A stretch of DNA of 64,000 bases, from assembly GCA_964514485.1 (NCBI GenBank), contig CAZEWG010000013.1:10861-74860 (forward strand), written 5' to 3'. The notes under the pieces are model-generated. The model searched no databases. It saw only the letters and a program-made list of their open reading frames with translations, and was not told the origin of the DNA. Positions 9,230 through 19,371 of this stretch are shown piece by piece. The DNA comes from JAEZAA01 sp964514485. Lineage in GTDB: Bacteria > Pseudomonadota > Gammaproteobacteria > Pseudomonadales > Oleiphilaceae. How positions within the stretch are numbered: position 1 is the stretch's first letter; each line of letters begins with the position of its first letter. The position numbers were made by a program, and so were the translations under genes.

Positions 9230-12200
9230 CGGAACAGGTTGTACCGTCTGGAACGCCAGCACCACCTCCTCACCCGCCGCGTCGCCGACTGTGGCGCTGG
9301 CTGAAGGCCCTGTTGCTGGTGGTGGTTCTGTTGGTCGGGCTGATGGCCGGCCTGTTGGCCTTGGCCCTGTTTAACGAAGCCACCGGGCGCTGGGTGTTGG
9401 CGCAGCTGCCCCGTTGGTTGCCGGCCCTGACCCTGGAACAGGTGAACGGCACCCTGGCCGATGGCCTGGAGATTGGCGTGCTACGCTGGGAGACCGACTC
9501 CTTGCGGATCGAGGCCACCCGGGTCAGCAGCCGCTGGCAGTTACGGTGCTTGCGGCAAAACACCCTGTGTCTGGATCTGTTGTCCGCACAGCGGCTGTCG
9601 ATCTGGACCGCCCCTTCCCCGGAGCCGGAACCGGATGAGCCCTTTGACGGCGTCCAGCTGCCGAAAATCCATATTCCCTGGCAGTTCAATATTGGTCATC
9701 TGCAACTGGATCAGGCGGACTGGCAGCGGGGAGAGCGCCCCCCGATCCGCTTTGGCAGCGCCACACTGAGCGGTGTGATGGCCGGCAGTGACTGGGCCGT
9801 GCACCAGTTCAGTTGGACGTTTGACGATCCCCTGCTCGGCCAGGGTGAGCTGGAACTCACCGGGCACCTGTCCACGGAGAGGCGCTATCCCATTTCGGCC
9901 CAGTTGGACGGGCGCTACCGCCCGCCGGGGCCGGAGCTGCCGTTCGAATACTGGCAGCTGGGGCTGACGGGAGACTTGGCGGCGCTGGCGGTTCACTTGC
10001 TGGCGCTCCAGGATCAGCGCCCGGCCGCTGAAGCCACCGGCCTGATTGACCTGACCCGGGCCGAGCTGCCCTTGCGGTTACAGCTGGAGACGCACCAGAC
10101 CGTCTCCTGGCAAGATATCCAAGTGTCCGAGGCCGATGTGCAGCTGTCGGGCAGCCTGGAACGTTATCAGATCGTTGCCCGAACCCGCCTGCAGCTACCG
10201 GAGCAGCCCCCCTTGGCCTTGGCATTACAGGGGCGGGGGGATCTTCAGCACCTGCAGGTCGCCCAGCTACAGGCCGAGGTGGAGGAGTCCCGCCTGGTTT
10301 TGCAGGGGGAGCTGGACTGGAGCCAGGGCGTGAGCTGGCAAGGCCTTTTGCAACTGCATCAACTGGACCCAGCCCCCTGGCTGACAGATTGGCCGGGCCG
10401 GTTAAGTGGTCAAGCCCGGACCCGGTTTGCCTGGCAGGAAGAAGACTGGAGCTTGCAGCTTGACGAGGTCGAACTCCAGGGCGAACTGCGCCAGCAGCCG
10501 CTGCAGTTGACCGGCGGCATCAGTCGCAGTCCGGAGAACCGCTGGTTGGTGGAGGCCGTGGAGCTGCTCTGGGGCGCCAACCGGGTGCGGGCCCAGGGAC
10601 AGCTCAACAGCACCTGGGATCTGGCCGGGGAGCTGGCGATTCCGGATCTGGCTACCTTCGGCCCCGGCCTGGCGGGCGGGCTGGATGCCCAGTGGCGGTT
10701 AACGGGCACAGCCGAAGACCCTCGGCTGCAGCTGTCTGCCAAGAGTCCCCTGATCGCCTTTGAAGAGCACCGGATTGAGCAGGTGGCAGTGGAGGCCCGG
10801 GTGGCTCCCCGGACCCTGGCGGAACTCGAGGTGCACCTAAAGGCCGCCCAGGGCTTGGTTGCCGATCAGCCGGTCTCACAAATCTCCTTGCAGACCCGGG
10901 GTGATGCGGCCAACCACCAGCTGCGACTGCAGTTACAGGTCCCCGAATTTCGAGTTCAATTGGGTGCCCAGGGGGCTTGGGATGTGGAAAGCCGGAACTG
11001 GCAGGGTGTTCTGGAAGGCCTGGAGCTCGCCCAAGGCTCGGCCTGGACCTTGACCCAGTCGCAGGCCGCCGGCCTGATCTGGCGTCAGGCGGAACAGCAC
11101 CTCAGCCTGGAGCCCCTGTGTCTGGCCGATGGGGGCTCCAGCCTCTGTCTGGCGCTCGACTTCCACGGCCAGGACCAGCAGTTGGAACTGGCGACCCAGA
11201 TTGACCGGCTGGACCTGGCCCGGTTAAACCCGGTGCTGAAGCTGGCAGGCCTGGAGCTTGAGGTGAGAGGGACAGCGGATGGAGACTTGCGCCTGGAGGA
11301 TGCTCTGGCCATGCCGAAAGTGCAGGGTGATATGCAGCTGCAACAGGTGGCCCTGCAGGCCAGTGAAGCCGAGCCCTGGTTTCGGGAGTTGGAGCTGCAG
11401 GCGCGTTTCCGGGGGACCTCGGCCGAGCTGGAGTTGAGCCTGACGGCCCCCGAGCATTTGCATTGGCGCCCACAGAGTGCTGCCCAAATCCGCTGGCAGG
11501 GTCTGGAGCAGTTCGACCTCCGTCGCAGTTGCTGGCAGGCGGACGGCTCTCAGCTGTGTCTACAGGGGGGCTGGAGCGCTGCTGGCGGGCTGGACGCGGG
11601 GTTGGAGCTGGCTGGCGACCTGCCATCGGCGTTGGGGCCGATCCTGCCGGAAGGCCTGGCCCTAGGGGGCGCGATCCAGTTGACTGCGCAACTGGCCCAG
11701 CCGAAAGGACAGGCCATGCGCCTGGAGCTGAAAAGCCTGCTGGAAGGGGGAGAGGTGCGCTTGAGTCGGGATGATGGCTCCACGCTTAATCTGCCCATTG
11801 AACAGTTGACGCTTCAGGCCGAAGCGGTTGATGAGAAGGTGCGCGGTGAGCTTGGGCTGCAATCGCCGAGTCTCGGACGGGGTGGGGCCAGTCTTGAACT
11901 GGATTTGGCCGGCAAGAAAACCCTGGCTGCCCGGTGGGAGATCAGCGGCATGCAACTGGCCCTGATCCAGCCATTTTTTCCGCAGCTTTCCGAGTTGAAT
12001 GGCCAGTTACAAGTGCAGGGAACCATGGTGGGGCCGTTGGAATCGCCCCAGGTGAATGGGCTGTTTCATCTGACCGAGGGGCAGCTGGCGGGGGCAGGGC
12101 TGCCGGTGCCGATTGATGACCTGGACCTGCGGCTGGCCATTGAGAATAACCGGGCCGGTCTGGAGGGAACGTTCAGCAGCCGGGGCGGGCGCGGCACCCT

Positions 12201-13179
12201 CAGTGGTGAAGGCTTGCTGGATAAAGACTGGTACGGTGACATTCGTCTGCAGGGGCAGGATATTCCGGTGGTGCGCCGCCCCGACCTGGACTTGGTGGTA
12301 CAGCCAGACTTGAACCTGAAAATCCGCCAGGGACAGATCTTTCTGGGCGGCAGCCTGGTGGCGACAGAAGGGCTTTTTGAGCTTCAGCCCCTCCCTCCGG
12401 GGGCGGTGGAAACCTCACCGGATGTGGTGTTTATCGACCAGCGTGAGCAACTTGAAGAAGAACGGGAACGGCCCTGGGAGATTGGCGTCAATCTCACTCT
12501 GGGGATTCGTGACAAAGTATTATTAAAGGGGTTCGGCGCCCAGGTGCGCCTGGACGGCGGGCTGAATCTCATTCAGGGTGAGACCGGGGTCTTGATCGGT
12601 CGGGGCACGGTGAACGTGGCGGAGGGCCGCTATGAGAAATTTGGTCAGCGCCTGAAGGTGAGATCGGGCCAGATTATCTTTAATGGCCCGGTCGAGCGTC
12701 CGTTCATTAGCCTGGAGGCGGTGCGGGAGACGGAAAGCGTGATCGCGGGGATGCGGATCAGCGGCCCGATTGATCAGCCGGATATCAGCCTGTTTTCGGA
12801 ACCGTCCCTGCCCGAGGACACCATCATGTACTACCTGCTGACCGGCAACGCCCCGGGAACCGGCGTGGGTGATGAGCAGGCGCTGGCCAACCGCGCCTTG
12901 CTGGGCCTGGGGTTGTACGGGGGCACGCCGCTGGCGGAGCAGATGGCGGAAACCTTCGGGGTGGAGGAGTTCGATGTGACCACCAGTGGCGAGGGGGACT
13001 CCACGGCCGTCAACCTGAGTGGTTATCTGTCACCCCGTCTGTTTGTCGAGTACGGCATCGGGGTCTTCTCGCCCGTCAACACCTTGACCCTGCGCTACCA
13101 GTTGCGGCCCCGGCTGTTTCTGGAGGCGGTCAATGGCATCGAGAATATTCTCGATGTGCTGTACACCTTTGAATTTTAG
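9226..13179 (+). CDS. tamB: TamB, translocation and assembly module inner-membrane component
   Basis: A 1317-residue AsmA/TamB-type protein that spans the periplasm and partners TamA. A signal anchor (residues ~24-48, LKALLLVVVLLVGLMAGLL) is followed by a very long beta-rich groove domain and the conserved C-terminal TamB (DUF490) region (~1000-1317) with VNVAEGRYEKFG and MYYLLTG. It ends in a hydrophobic-aromatic strand (YTFEF), as expected for docking on TamA. E. coli TamB is 1259 residues, so the length fits. The GTG start at 9226 overlaps the tamA stop. Secure call. Confidence 0.95.
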   Translation: MTEQVVPSGTPAPPPHPPRRRLWRWLKALLLVVVLLVGLMAGLLALALFNEATGRWVLAQLPRWLPALTLEQVNGTLADGLEIGVLRWETDSLRIEATRVSSRWQLRCLRQNTLCLDLLSAQRLSIWTAPSPEPEPDEPFDGVQLPKIHIPWQFNIGHLQLDQADWQRGERPPIRFGSATLSGVMAGSDWAVHQFSWTFDDPLLGQGELELTGHLSTERRYPISAQLDGRYRPPGPELPFEYWQLGLTGDLAALAVHLLALQDQRPAAEATGLIDLTRAELPLRLQLETHQTVSWQDIQVSEADVQLSGSLERYQIVARTRLQLPEQPPLALALQGRGDLQHLQVAQLQAEVEESRLVLQGELDWSQGVSWQGLLQLHQLDPAPWLTDWPGRLSGQARTRFAWQEEDWSLQLDEVELQGELRQQPLQLTGGISRSPENRWLVEAVELLWGANRVRAQGQLNSTWDLAGELAIPDLATFGPGLAGGLDAQWRLTGTAEDPRLQLSAKSPLIAFEEHRIEQVAVEARVAPRTLAELEVHLKAAQGLVADQPVSQISLQTRGDAANHQLRLQLQVPEFRVQLGAQGAWDVESRNWQGVLEGLELAQGSAWTLTQSQAAGLIWRQAEQHLSLEPLCLADGGSSLCLALDFHGQDQQLELATQIDRLDLARLNPVLKLAGLELEVRGTADGDLRLEDALAMPKVQGDMQLQQVALQASEAEPWFRELELQARFRGTSAELELSLTAPEHLHWRPQSAAQIRWQGLEQFDLRRSCWQADGSQLCLQGGWSAAGGLDAGLELAGDLPSALGPILPEGLALGGAIQLTAQLAQPKGQAMRLELKSLLEGGEVRLSRDDGSTLNLPIEQLTLQAEAVDEKVRGELGLQSPSLGRGGASLELDLAGKKTLAARWEISGMQLALIQPFFPQLSELNGQLQVQGTMVGPLESPQVNGLFHLTEGQLAGAGLPVPIDDLDLRLAIENNRAGLEGTFSSRGGRGTLSGEGLLDKDWYGDIRLQGQDIPVVRRPDLDLVVQPDLNLKIRQGQIFLGGSLVATEGLFELQPLPPGAVETSPDVVFIDQREQLEEERERPWEIGVNLTLGIRDKVLLKGFGAQVRLDGGLNLIQGETGVLIGRGTVNVAEGRYEKFGQRLKVRSGQIIFNGPVERPFISLEAVRETESVIAGMRISGPIDQPDISLFSEPSLPEDTIMYYLLTGNAPGTGVGDEQALANRALLGLGLYGGTPLAEQMAETFGVEEFDVTTSGEGDSTAVNLSGYLSPRLFVEYGIGVFSPVNTLTLRYQLRPRLFLEAVNGIENILDVLYTFEF

Positions 13180-13226
13180 GGCGGAAGAGGGCCGTTATTG
13201 GGGTGGGAGTGAAGCGGCGGACCCTG

Positions 13227-15887
13227 TCAGGGGCTGGTTTCCAAAATGGGTTGGGGCCTGCCGGTCACATGCCCGCCCACATAGTCCACGCCGAGTTTGC
13301 GCAGCAGCGCGACGGTATCCGGGTGCTCCACCTGCTTGGCCATCACCCGCAGGCCCAAGGTGTGACCCGCCTCGACAATGGCTGAGACCAGCACATGTTC
13401 CAGTCCATCCTGACGCAGATTGCGCACGTACATTTCATCAATCTTGAGATACTGCACCGGGAGTGAGCGCAGATAGCCGGACATGGCCAGGGTGGAGCCA
13501 AAGCTGTCGATGGCAAATTCGCAACCCAGCTGGGAGAAGCGTTCCATAAACTGGCGGACCAGGGACAGGTTGGTGGTCACCGTGCTTTCCTTCAGGTCAA
13601 AGGCGACTTGCTGGGCCAGCTGGGGCCGGGTGCCCAAGGCCCGCTCCAGGAAGCGGAGGAAGTCGGCATCCGCAATGGAGTTGGAGGACAGGTTCAGGAA
13701 CAGGCGAAAATCAGGGTCCTGGGCCTCATTTAGCGAGGGCAACAGCTCCAGCGCATGCATCACGACCCAGCGGTCAATGTCAGGGCTTAACTGGTGCCGC
13801 TCGGCGGTCAGCATGAAACTGCTGGCCGGGCGCAGGTTGCCCTGCTCATCACGCAGGCTGACGGTCAGCTCGATATGGGGGGAGCCGGCGTCCTTCAACG
13901 GCAGAATGGGCTGCTCGAACAGCACCAGGTTGTCGGTGAGCAGGCTTTTGCTGATCAGGCCCGTCAGGGATCGGTCCCGCTCCTGTTCCAGGCGTTGACG
14001 CTGTTCCGGCAAAAAGATTTCATAACGGTTGCGACCATTGTTTTTGGCCAGGTAGCAGGCCATGTCGGCCGCTTTCAGGACTTCCTCCTGATGGGTGAAA
14101 TCCTTGGAAACGGGAGCGATCCCGATGCTGACCCCGACGGGGATATGGTGGCCGTCACAGACGAAGTGATAGTTGTGCATGCTGTGAAGAATTTTGGTGG
14201 CCACTTCCTTGGCATCCTCGATGGTACAGTTTTCCAAAAGAATGCCAAACTCATCCCCTCCTAACCGGGCCAAGCAGTCCCGGCTGCGCATATGTTCGGA
14301 GAACATGGCACTGATGCTTTGCAGCAACCGGTCGCCGGCGTTGTGGCCGCAGGTGTCGTTGACCGTTTTGAAATTGTCCAGATCGAGAAAGAGCAAGGCA
14401 TACAGGTGATTGTCCTGGGCCCGCTGAATGGCCCGCGCCAGTCGGTTATTGAACTCCTGGCGGTTGATCAGGTTGGTCAGGGCATCATGACTGGCCTGGT
14501 GAATCAGGACGTCGTTAACCCGTCGTAGCTCGGCTTCCGCCTGTCGACGGAATTCATTTTCAGACTGCAGGCGCTGGTTGATTTCCTGCAGCTCCTCGTT
14601 GAGGCGCTGGATCCGGTGCTGGGTTTTCTGACGCTCGCTGATGTCGATCATGCTGGTCAACAGCAGCATCTGGTTGTTGATACTGGCCGGGCGAATCATC
14701 AGTTCCATGGGGAATTCGCTGCCGTCCTTACGCAGGCCCCGGTACTGCAACGGCGTGGAAACAGCCGTTGGGTTGTCCTGAAAATACCAGTCCCGCTGTT
14801 GCTTGAAGGCGGTCCGAAGGGGGAGAGGAATCAGCAGGTCAATGGGCTGCCCGATGAGCTCCGTGGTCTGGTAACCGAAGGTGGAGCAGGCGATCTCATT
14901 GGCCAGCTGGATGCGTTGATCCCGGCCGGTTAAGAGAATGGCAAAGGGGGCGCTGTCGATCACTTCCCGAAACCGGCGTTCAGCCTCTCGCCGCCGCCGG
15001 TTCTGGCCTTGTAGCCGCTTGGCCAGTCGATGCAGCAGGCGTGCCCGCAGTCGGGCGATATGCATTTCCCGCATGAGCCAGCTGGCCAGGGCGGACAGGG
15101 CGATGCCGCCCAGGAGAATAAGGCCCGGAAGCACACTGAACACCTGGCTTGCTGTTTGGTTGCTGGGCCAGCCGCGAAAGTGCCAGCTGACATCATAGAA
15201 ACTCAGCGTGTTGGTTTGCTGATAGTCGAGCCAGCGGTCGTCGGGAGCGCTTACCAGGCGATAAATGACTTGGCCGTTCTGGCTTACGGAGAGGTTGATA
15301 TTGACCCCCACCAGATAGAGTCCAACCTGTTCCAGAATGACCCCGGGATCCAGCACCGCCAGCATGAATCCATCAGGCTGCCCGTTAGCCATCAGGGGGT
15401 AGCGGAGAATCAGTTGATTTCCACCGTCTGGACTCTGGGTGCTGCGAATGCTGGGCGTCGTGTCCCGGGCCAAATCGGCCGTGGCCTGGGGGCTTAAGAA
15501 CAGATTCAGGTCTTGCTGGTAGGAGGCCTGCTGGTCCGTCATGATCCAATGGATATTGAAGTCACGATCCAGATAGGCCACGGTTTCAATAGCCGGCAGG
15601 TAGCGGACATAAGCCGCGGCATCCTGACGCCAGGCCGCTTCGGAGGTTCCACCTCCCGCACTCCAGCGTTGCGCCATGTGTTCCAAGGGTTGGCTGTGGT
15701 TTTTGAGCTGGCTGTCGACGGCGGAACGGAACTGGCTAAGCTGGAGGAGCGTCACTTGCCGGAGGTGTTCCCGCTCATTTTGGAACAGCCAAAAAGAGCC
15801 GACGGCGGAGAATAGTGTTCCGGTCAGGAATAGTAAGATCGCCCAGCGACGACCCCATCGCCGAACCCGTTTGCTCCATGCCGCCAT
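13227..15887 (-). CDS. Membrane sensor with PAS, GGDEF and degenerate EAL domains
   Basis: An 886-residue c-di-GMP signalling protein. Two membrane helices (~14-35 and ~245-268) bracket a periplasmic sensor of about 205 residues, probably dCache/CHASE-like. A PAS domain (~305-415), a coiled-coil and GGDEF (intact at 543-547, within RLGGDEFG) follow, and the C-terminus is EAL-like. The EAL motif reads T675-V676-S677, DDFG reads D794-S795-F796-G797, and the late AExVE motif reads AKQVE. The EAL part is therefore very likely inactive as a phosphodiesterase and may bind ligand or regulate. The cyclase may be active. Convergent with tamB. Confidence 0.9.
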   Translation of the reverse strand: MAAWSKRVRRWGRRWAILLFLTGTLFSAVGSFWLFQNEREHLRQVTLLQLSQFRSAVDSQLKNHSQPLEHMAQRWSAGGGTSEAAWRQDAAAYVRYLPAIETVAYLDRDFNIHWIMTDQQASYQQDLNLFLSPQATADLARDTTPSIRSTQSPDGGNQLILRYPLMANGQPDGFMLAVLDPGVILEQVGLYLVGVNINLSVSQNGQVIYRLVSAPDDRWLDYQQTNTLSFYDVSWHFRGWPSNQTASQVFSVLPGLILLGGIALSALASWLMREMHIARLRARLLHRLAKRLQGQNRRRREAERRFREVIDSAPFAILLTGRDQRIQLANEIACSTFGYQTTELIGQPIDLLIPLPLRTAFKQQRDWYFQDNPTAVSTPLQYRGLRKDGSEFPMELMIRPASINNQMLLLTSMIDISERQKTQHRIQRLNEELQEINQRLQSENEFRRQAEAELRRVNDVLIHQASHDALTNLINRQEFNNRLARAIQRAQDNHLYALLFLDLDNFKTVNDTCGHNAGDRLLQSISAMFSEHMRSRDCLARLGGDEFGILLENCTIEDAKEVATKILHSMHNYHFVCDGHHIPVGVSIGIAPVSKDFTHQEEVLKAADMACYLAKNNGRNRYEIFLPEQRQRLEQERDRSLTGLISKSLLTDNLVLFEQPILPLKDAGSPHIELTVSLRDEQGNLRPASSFMLTAERHQLSPDIDRWVVMHALELLPSLNEAQDPDFRLFLNLSSNSIADADFLRFLERALGTRPQLAQQVAFDLKESTVTTNLSLVRQFMERFSQLGCEFAIDSFGSTLAMSGYLRSLPVQYLKIDEMYVRNLRQDGLEHVLVSAIVEAGHTLGLRVMAKQVEHPDTVALLRKLGVDYVGGHVTGRPQPILETSP

Positions 15888-15978
15888 TAGCTTCCCTTGT
15901 CGTTATTATTTGTGGCGATCTGAATACTGCTATCCAAATGCAAATGGCATTAACATGTTATACAACGCTTCGAGAGGA

Positions 15979-16008
15979 TGACCAAGCCGTCATTCGAGGG
16001 GCTTGTCA
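15979..16008 (+). other. Hairpin in the terC leader
   Basis: TGACCAAGCC (15979-15988) pairs with GGCTTGTCA (16000-16008), one base bulged, and CG-containing sequence lies in the loop. It lies about 110 bases before the TerC start. TerC genes are often preceded by manganese-sensing yybP-ykoY RNAs, but the diagnostic conserved stretch of that riboswitch is not evident here. The function is unknown. Confidence 0.3.
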
Positions 16009-16118
16009 TGCCGGAGAGAAGACGTTGTGCTTGACCGAAAAGGACCGTTGCCCGTACTTTAGCGCGGACATCTTCCCCGTGTTGTAGCCGGGGTAAATTC
16101 AACAGATAGGTGTTTTGA

Positions 16119-16886
<768 letters not shown>

Positions 16887-17016
16887 GTGGGTGAAGTAGT
16901 AGGCTGTGCCCAAGGCTGAAATCACCGGGTGTTGAGCCGGGAGGAAGGCCTTGGCGGGCAGCGCCCGTCGGAGTGGCAAGTCAGGCTGTTTGTTGGGGGC
17001 AGGCCCTGAGGGCAGC

Positions 17017-17042
17017 GGTCTGGCCAGCAACTTGGCCAGACC
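17017..17042. terminator. Strong 10-bp hairpin between convergent terC and slyD
   Basis: GGTCTGGCCA (17017-17026) and TGGCCAGACC (17033-17042) form a perfect 10-bp stem with a 6-base loop (GCAACT). It lies between two convergent genes, which suits a bidirectional transcription barrier. Neither side has a good T-run, so intrinsic termination is only possible, not shown. Confidence 0.35.
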
Positions 17043-17098
17043 CGCGAGACCGCGGCGCTTGATCCCGAGGGGACCGTCAGGCGCCGGGAGTCGGATTC

Positions 17099-17578
17099 TT
17101 AGTGGTGGTGGCTGCCGTCATGAACGTGGCCATGGGCCAGTTCTTCTTCGGAAGCGTCGCGGGTAGCGACAATTTCGACGTCAAAGTGCAGGCGCTCGCC
17201 AGCCAGCGGGTGGTTGGCATCGATCTTAACCAGCTCTTCGTTGGCCTCAATCACCCGGATGGTTTGAATACCGGCAGGAGTTTCCGCGTGAAACTGCATG
17301 CCCGGCAGAATTTCATCCACACCTTCGAAAGCGGCGCGAGGTACTTCCTGAATCAAGTGATCATGGCGTTCGCCGTAGGCGTCTTCCGGCTCAACGGAGA
17401 CCTTCAGGCTGTCGCCTGCCTGCAGGCTCGTCAGGGCGTTTTCCAGTCCGGGGATGATGTTCTGGGCACCTTCCAAATAATTCAGCGGCTCGCGGCCTTG
17501 GGAGCTGTCCAGCACTTCTCCTTGATCATTGGTCAGGGTGTAGTGGATGGAAACAACGCGTTGTGTAGCTTGGGACAT
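17099..17578 (-). CDS. slyD: FKBP-type peptidyl-prolyl isomerase SlyD
   Basis: SlyD is a cytoplasmic prolyl isomerase and chaperone that also binds Ni2+ and helps [NiFe]-hydrogenase maturation in E. coli. The 159-residue protein has the FKBP core with an IF chaperone insert (~70-125), the opening IHYTLTNDQGEVLDSS, and IIPGLENAL. It ends in a short histidine-rich metal-binding tail (HGHVHDGSHHH). The tail is shorter than in E. coli (about 45 residues there). The start follows AAGGTAATG. No hydrogenase genes are present, so a general folding role is the safer reading. Confidence 0.93.
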   Translation of the reverse strand: MSQATQRVVSIHYTLTNDQGEVLDSSQGREPLNYLEGAQNIIPGLENALTSLQAGDSLKVSVEPEDAYGERHDHLIQEVPRAAFEGVDEILPGMQFHAETPAGIQTIRVIEANEELVKIDANHPLAGERLHFDVEIVATRDASEEELAHGHVHDGSHHH

Positions 17579-17941
17579 AAATCATTACCTTGATTCAATG
17601 TGGGTGATGGCAGTAGCCAGCCTTGGACCACTGTCGGTCGATGAAGCGCCAATCGAAGGCCGTTGTCACTACACGACAGTACTGGCAGGTCGATCACCGC
17701 ATAGAAAATCAGTCTAAGGACTTAGATAGGTAAGCACAAGTTTTCCATGACCTGGGCGCAGCCCAGGCAAGTCGGGCCATTGCCGGTAAGTCGCGGGTTC
17801 ATGTTGGAGTTTTGACGAGAAAACCGGGCGCTTCGGGGTTCGCTATCCGACCCCGGTCATAGTAGGATCAGGTTTTGATCTTGTAACCCAAGTGCCTGGC
17901 GAAGATCCGGCACTGTTGTTGAATATGGGCGCCCATCCATC
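17579..17941. other. Intergenic region between divergent slyD and thioesterase genes
   Basis: A 363-base region that should carry both divergent promoters. It includes a perfect 7-bp inverted repeat, CCTGGGC-GCA-GCCCAGG (17751-17767). I see no coding potential, no tRNA and no recognised riboswitch. No clear ribosome site stands before the thioesterase ATG at 17942. Confidence 0.6.
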
Positions 17942-18397
17942 ATGACTGATTTCACCTGGGATCTGCCTAATCCCTTCACTGCCACGATCCGGGTTTCGCC
18001 GGATGATATCGACCGTTTGGGGCACACCAACAATCAGGTTTATCTACGCTGGCTGGAAGATGTCAGCTGGCGCCATGTAGAACAGCTGGGCTTTGGCTGG
18101 GAAGCCTACGAGCAGTTCGGCTGTGCCATGGCCATTCGCCGTATGGAAGTGGACTACCTGAGCGCCTGTTACGCCGGTGATGAACTGGTTATCGGAACCT
18201 GGATCACCGGCTGTGATGGGCGCTTGTGCAGTGACCGCCGCTTTCAACTGATCCGGGTGCGTGACGGCCGGACCATGCTCCGGGCCAAGGTGTTCTATGC
18301 CTGTATCGACCTCAAGACCGGCCGGCCCCGGCGGATGCCGCCGGAATACGTTGCCTTCCACGAACAGGCCCTGATCCCGGACGCCTCGATGAGCTAG
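17942..18397 (+). CDS. Acyl-CoA thioesterase, 4HBT/YbgC-like hot-dog fold
   Basis: A 151-residue single hot-dog-domain thioesterase. The segment DDIDRLGHTNNQVYLRWLED (residues ~21-40) matches the YbgC/4HBT active-site helix, with the Asp and His-Xaa-Asn pattern of the 4-hydroxybenzoyl-CoA thioesterase class. Such enzymes hydrolyse acyl-CoA thioesters in the cytoplasm. It is not next to tol-pal, so it is not the classical ybgC locus. The gene is convergent with the fructosamine-kinase-like gene, 12 bases apart. Substrate chain length is not readable. Confidence 0.88.
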   Translation: MTDFTWDLPNPFTATIRVSPDDIDRLGHTNNQVYLRWLEDVSWRHVEQLGFGWEAYEQFGCAMAIRRMEVDYLSACYAGDELVIGTWITGCDGRLCSDRRFQLIRVRDGRTMLRAKVFYACIDLKTGRPRRMPPEYVAFHEQALIPDASMS

Positions 18398-18409
18398 TGC
18401 CTCCGGGGG

Positions 18410-19288
18410 CTAACGGCGAAAGCGCTCCAGAACCTGCCGTACCTGACGCAGGTAGGCTTCGCCGAACAGATTCAGATGATTGAGCAGATGGTAGAGGTTG
18501 TAGATCGGGATCCGCTGCTCAAAGCCCGGTTCCAGTGGCCGTACCTGCTGATAGGCCTGCAAAAACGCCCCGTCGAACCCACCGAACAGCCGGGTCATGG
18601 CAAGGTCGGCCTCGGGCCAGCCGTAGTAAGCGGCCGGATCAATCAGGTAAGCGCGCCCCTGGGGGCCGCAATGCACGTTGCCAGACCACAAATCACCATG
18701 TAGCGGGGCCGGCGCCTGAGTTGGAATCAGTTCCGGCAGGCGTTCACAGAGAAGCTCGACCGCCCTGGTGTCGCTGCGCTCCACTAAGCCTTGGTCCCGT
18801 GCCAGGCGGGCCTGATGGATCAGGCGTCGATCGCTGAAAAACTGATAACCATCCTTCAGCGGATCATTGGGTTGCAGGGTGCTGCCGCAATAGGTGTCGA
18901 AGGGAAATCCGAACCCGTCCGCCGGCTGCTGATGGAGGTGGGCCAGGCTTTCTCCCAGTTGTTCCCAATAATGGCTGGAACGGTTGCTGGCGGGCAAGTA
19001 CTCCATCAGCAGGAAATCCGGGCCGGCGTGATACACCTCCGGCACCGCAACGCAGCCGGTCCGTCCGAGCAGTTGCAGGGAGCGGGCCTCGGCCAGGAAA
19101 AAGTCCTCGGCACAATGGGGGTTCAGCTTCACCACGAAGCACTCATCGCTTGTCGTGGTCACCCGCAGCACCTGATTGATACTACCGCCTGCCAGCCTTT
19201 CGGTCTGTTCGATACGGCCCAGGCCCTGCTGTTCCAGCCACTGTTGCACAGCTGGGGGGAGCGGTTGGGGGGAGTGTGAATGATTCAA
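18410..19288 (-). CDS. Fructosamine kinase family protein
   Basis: A 292-residue kinase of the fructosamine-3-kinase/aminoglycoside phosphotransferase fold, which phosphorylates sugar-amine adducts (ribulosamines/fructosamines) for protein deglycation. Motifs are AGGSINQV (glycine-rich loop), VVKLN (ATP lysine), the catalytic loop HGDLWSGN and IDPAAYYGWPEADLAMT (metal site). The start is a TTG at 19288, chosen for a perfect AGGAGG (19295-19300, minus strand) six bases away. An in-frame ATG at 19351 would give an N-terminal extension with no family match. Bacterial members of this family are mostly uncharacterised. Divergent from the GntR gene. Confidence 0.88.
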   Translation of the reverse strand: MNHSHSPQPLPPAVQQWLEQQGLGRIEQTERLAGGSINQVLRVTTTSDECFVVKLNPHCAEDFFLAEARSLQLLGRTGCVAVPEVYHAGPDFLLMEYLPASNRSSHYWEQLGESLAHLHQQPADGFGFPFDTYCGSTLQPNDPLKDGYQFFSDRRLIHQARLARDQGLVERSDTRAVELLCERLPELIPTQAPAPLHGDLWSGNVHCGPQGRAYLIDPAAYYGWPEADLAMTRLFGGFDGAFLQAYQQVRPLEPGFEQRIPIYNLYHLLNHLNLFGEAYLRQVRQVLERFRR

Positions 19289-19371
19289 CGCCTGCCTCCT
19301 GAGGATGTTTGCCAGCCAGTGGATGGTTTGTAAGAATGGGAGACCCCTCATAATAACAACAAGGGTATCGA

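Noticed and set aside
15888..16118. yybP-ykoY manganese riboswitch in front of terC
   Set aside because: TerC context makes it tempting, but I could not find the conserved core sequence, so it is not annotated as a riboswitch.
19289..19351. N-terminal extension of the fructosamine-kinase-like protein from ATG 19351
   Set aside because: Poor ribosome site and no family match, while the TTG at 19288 has a perfect AGGAGG.
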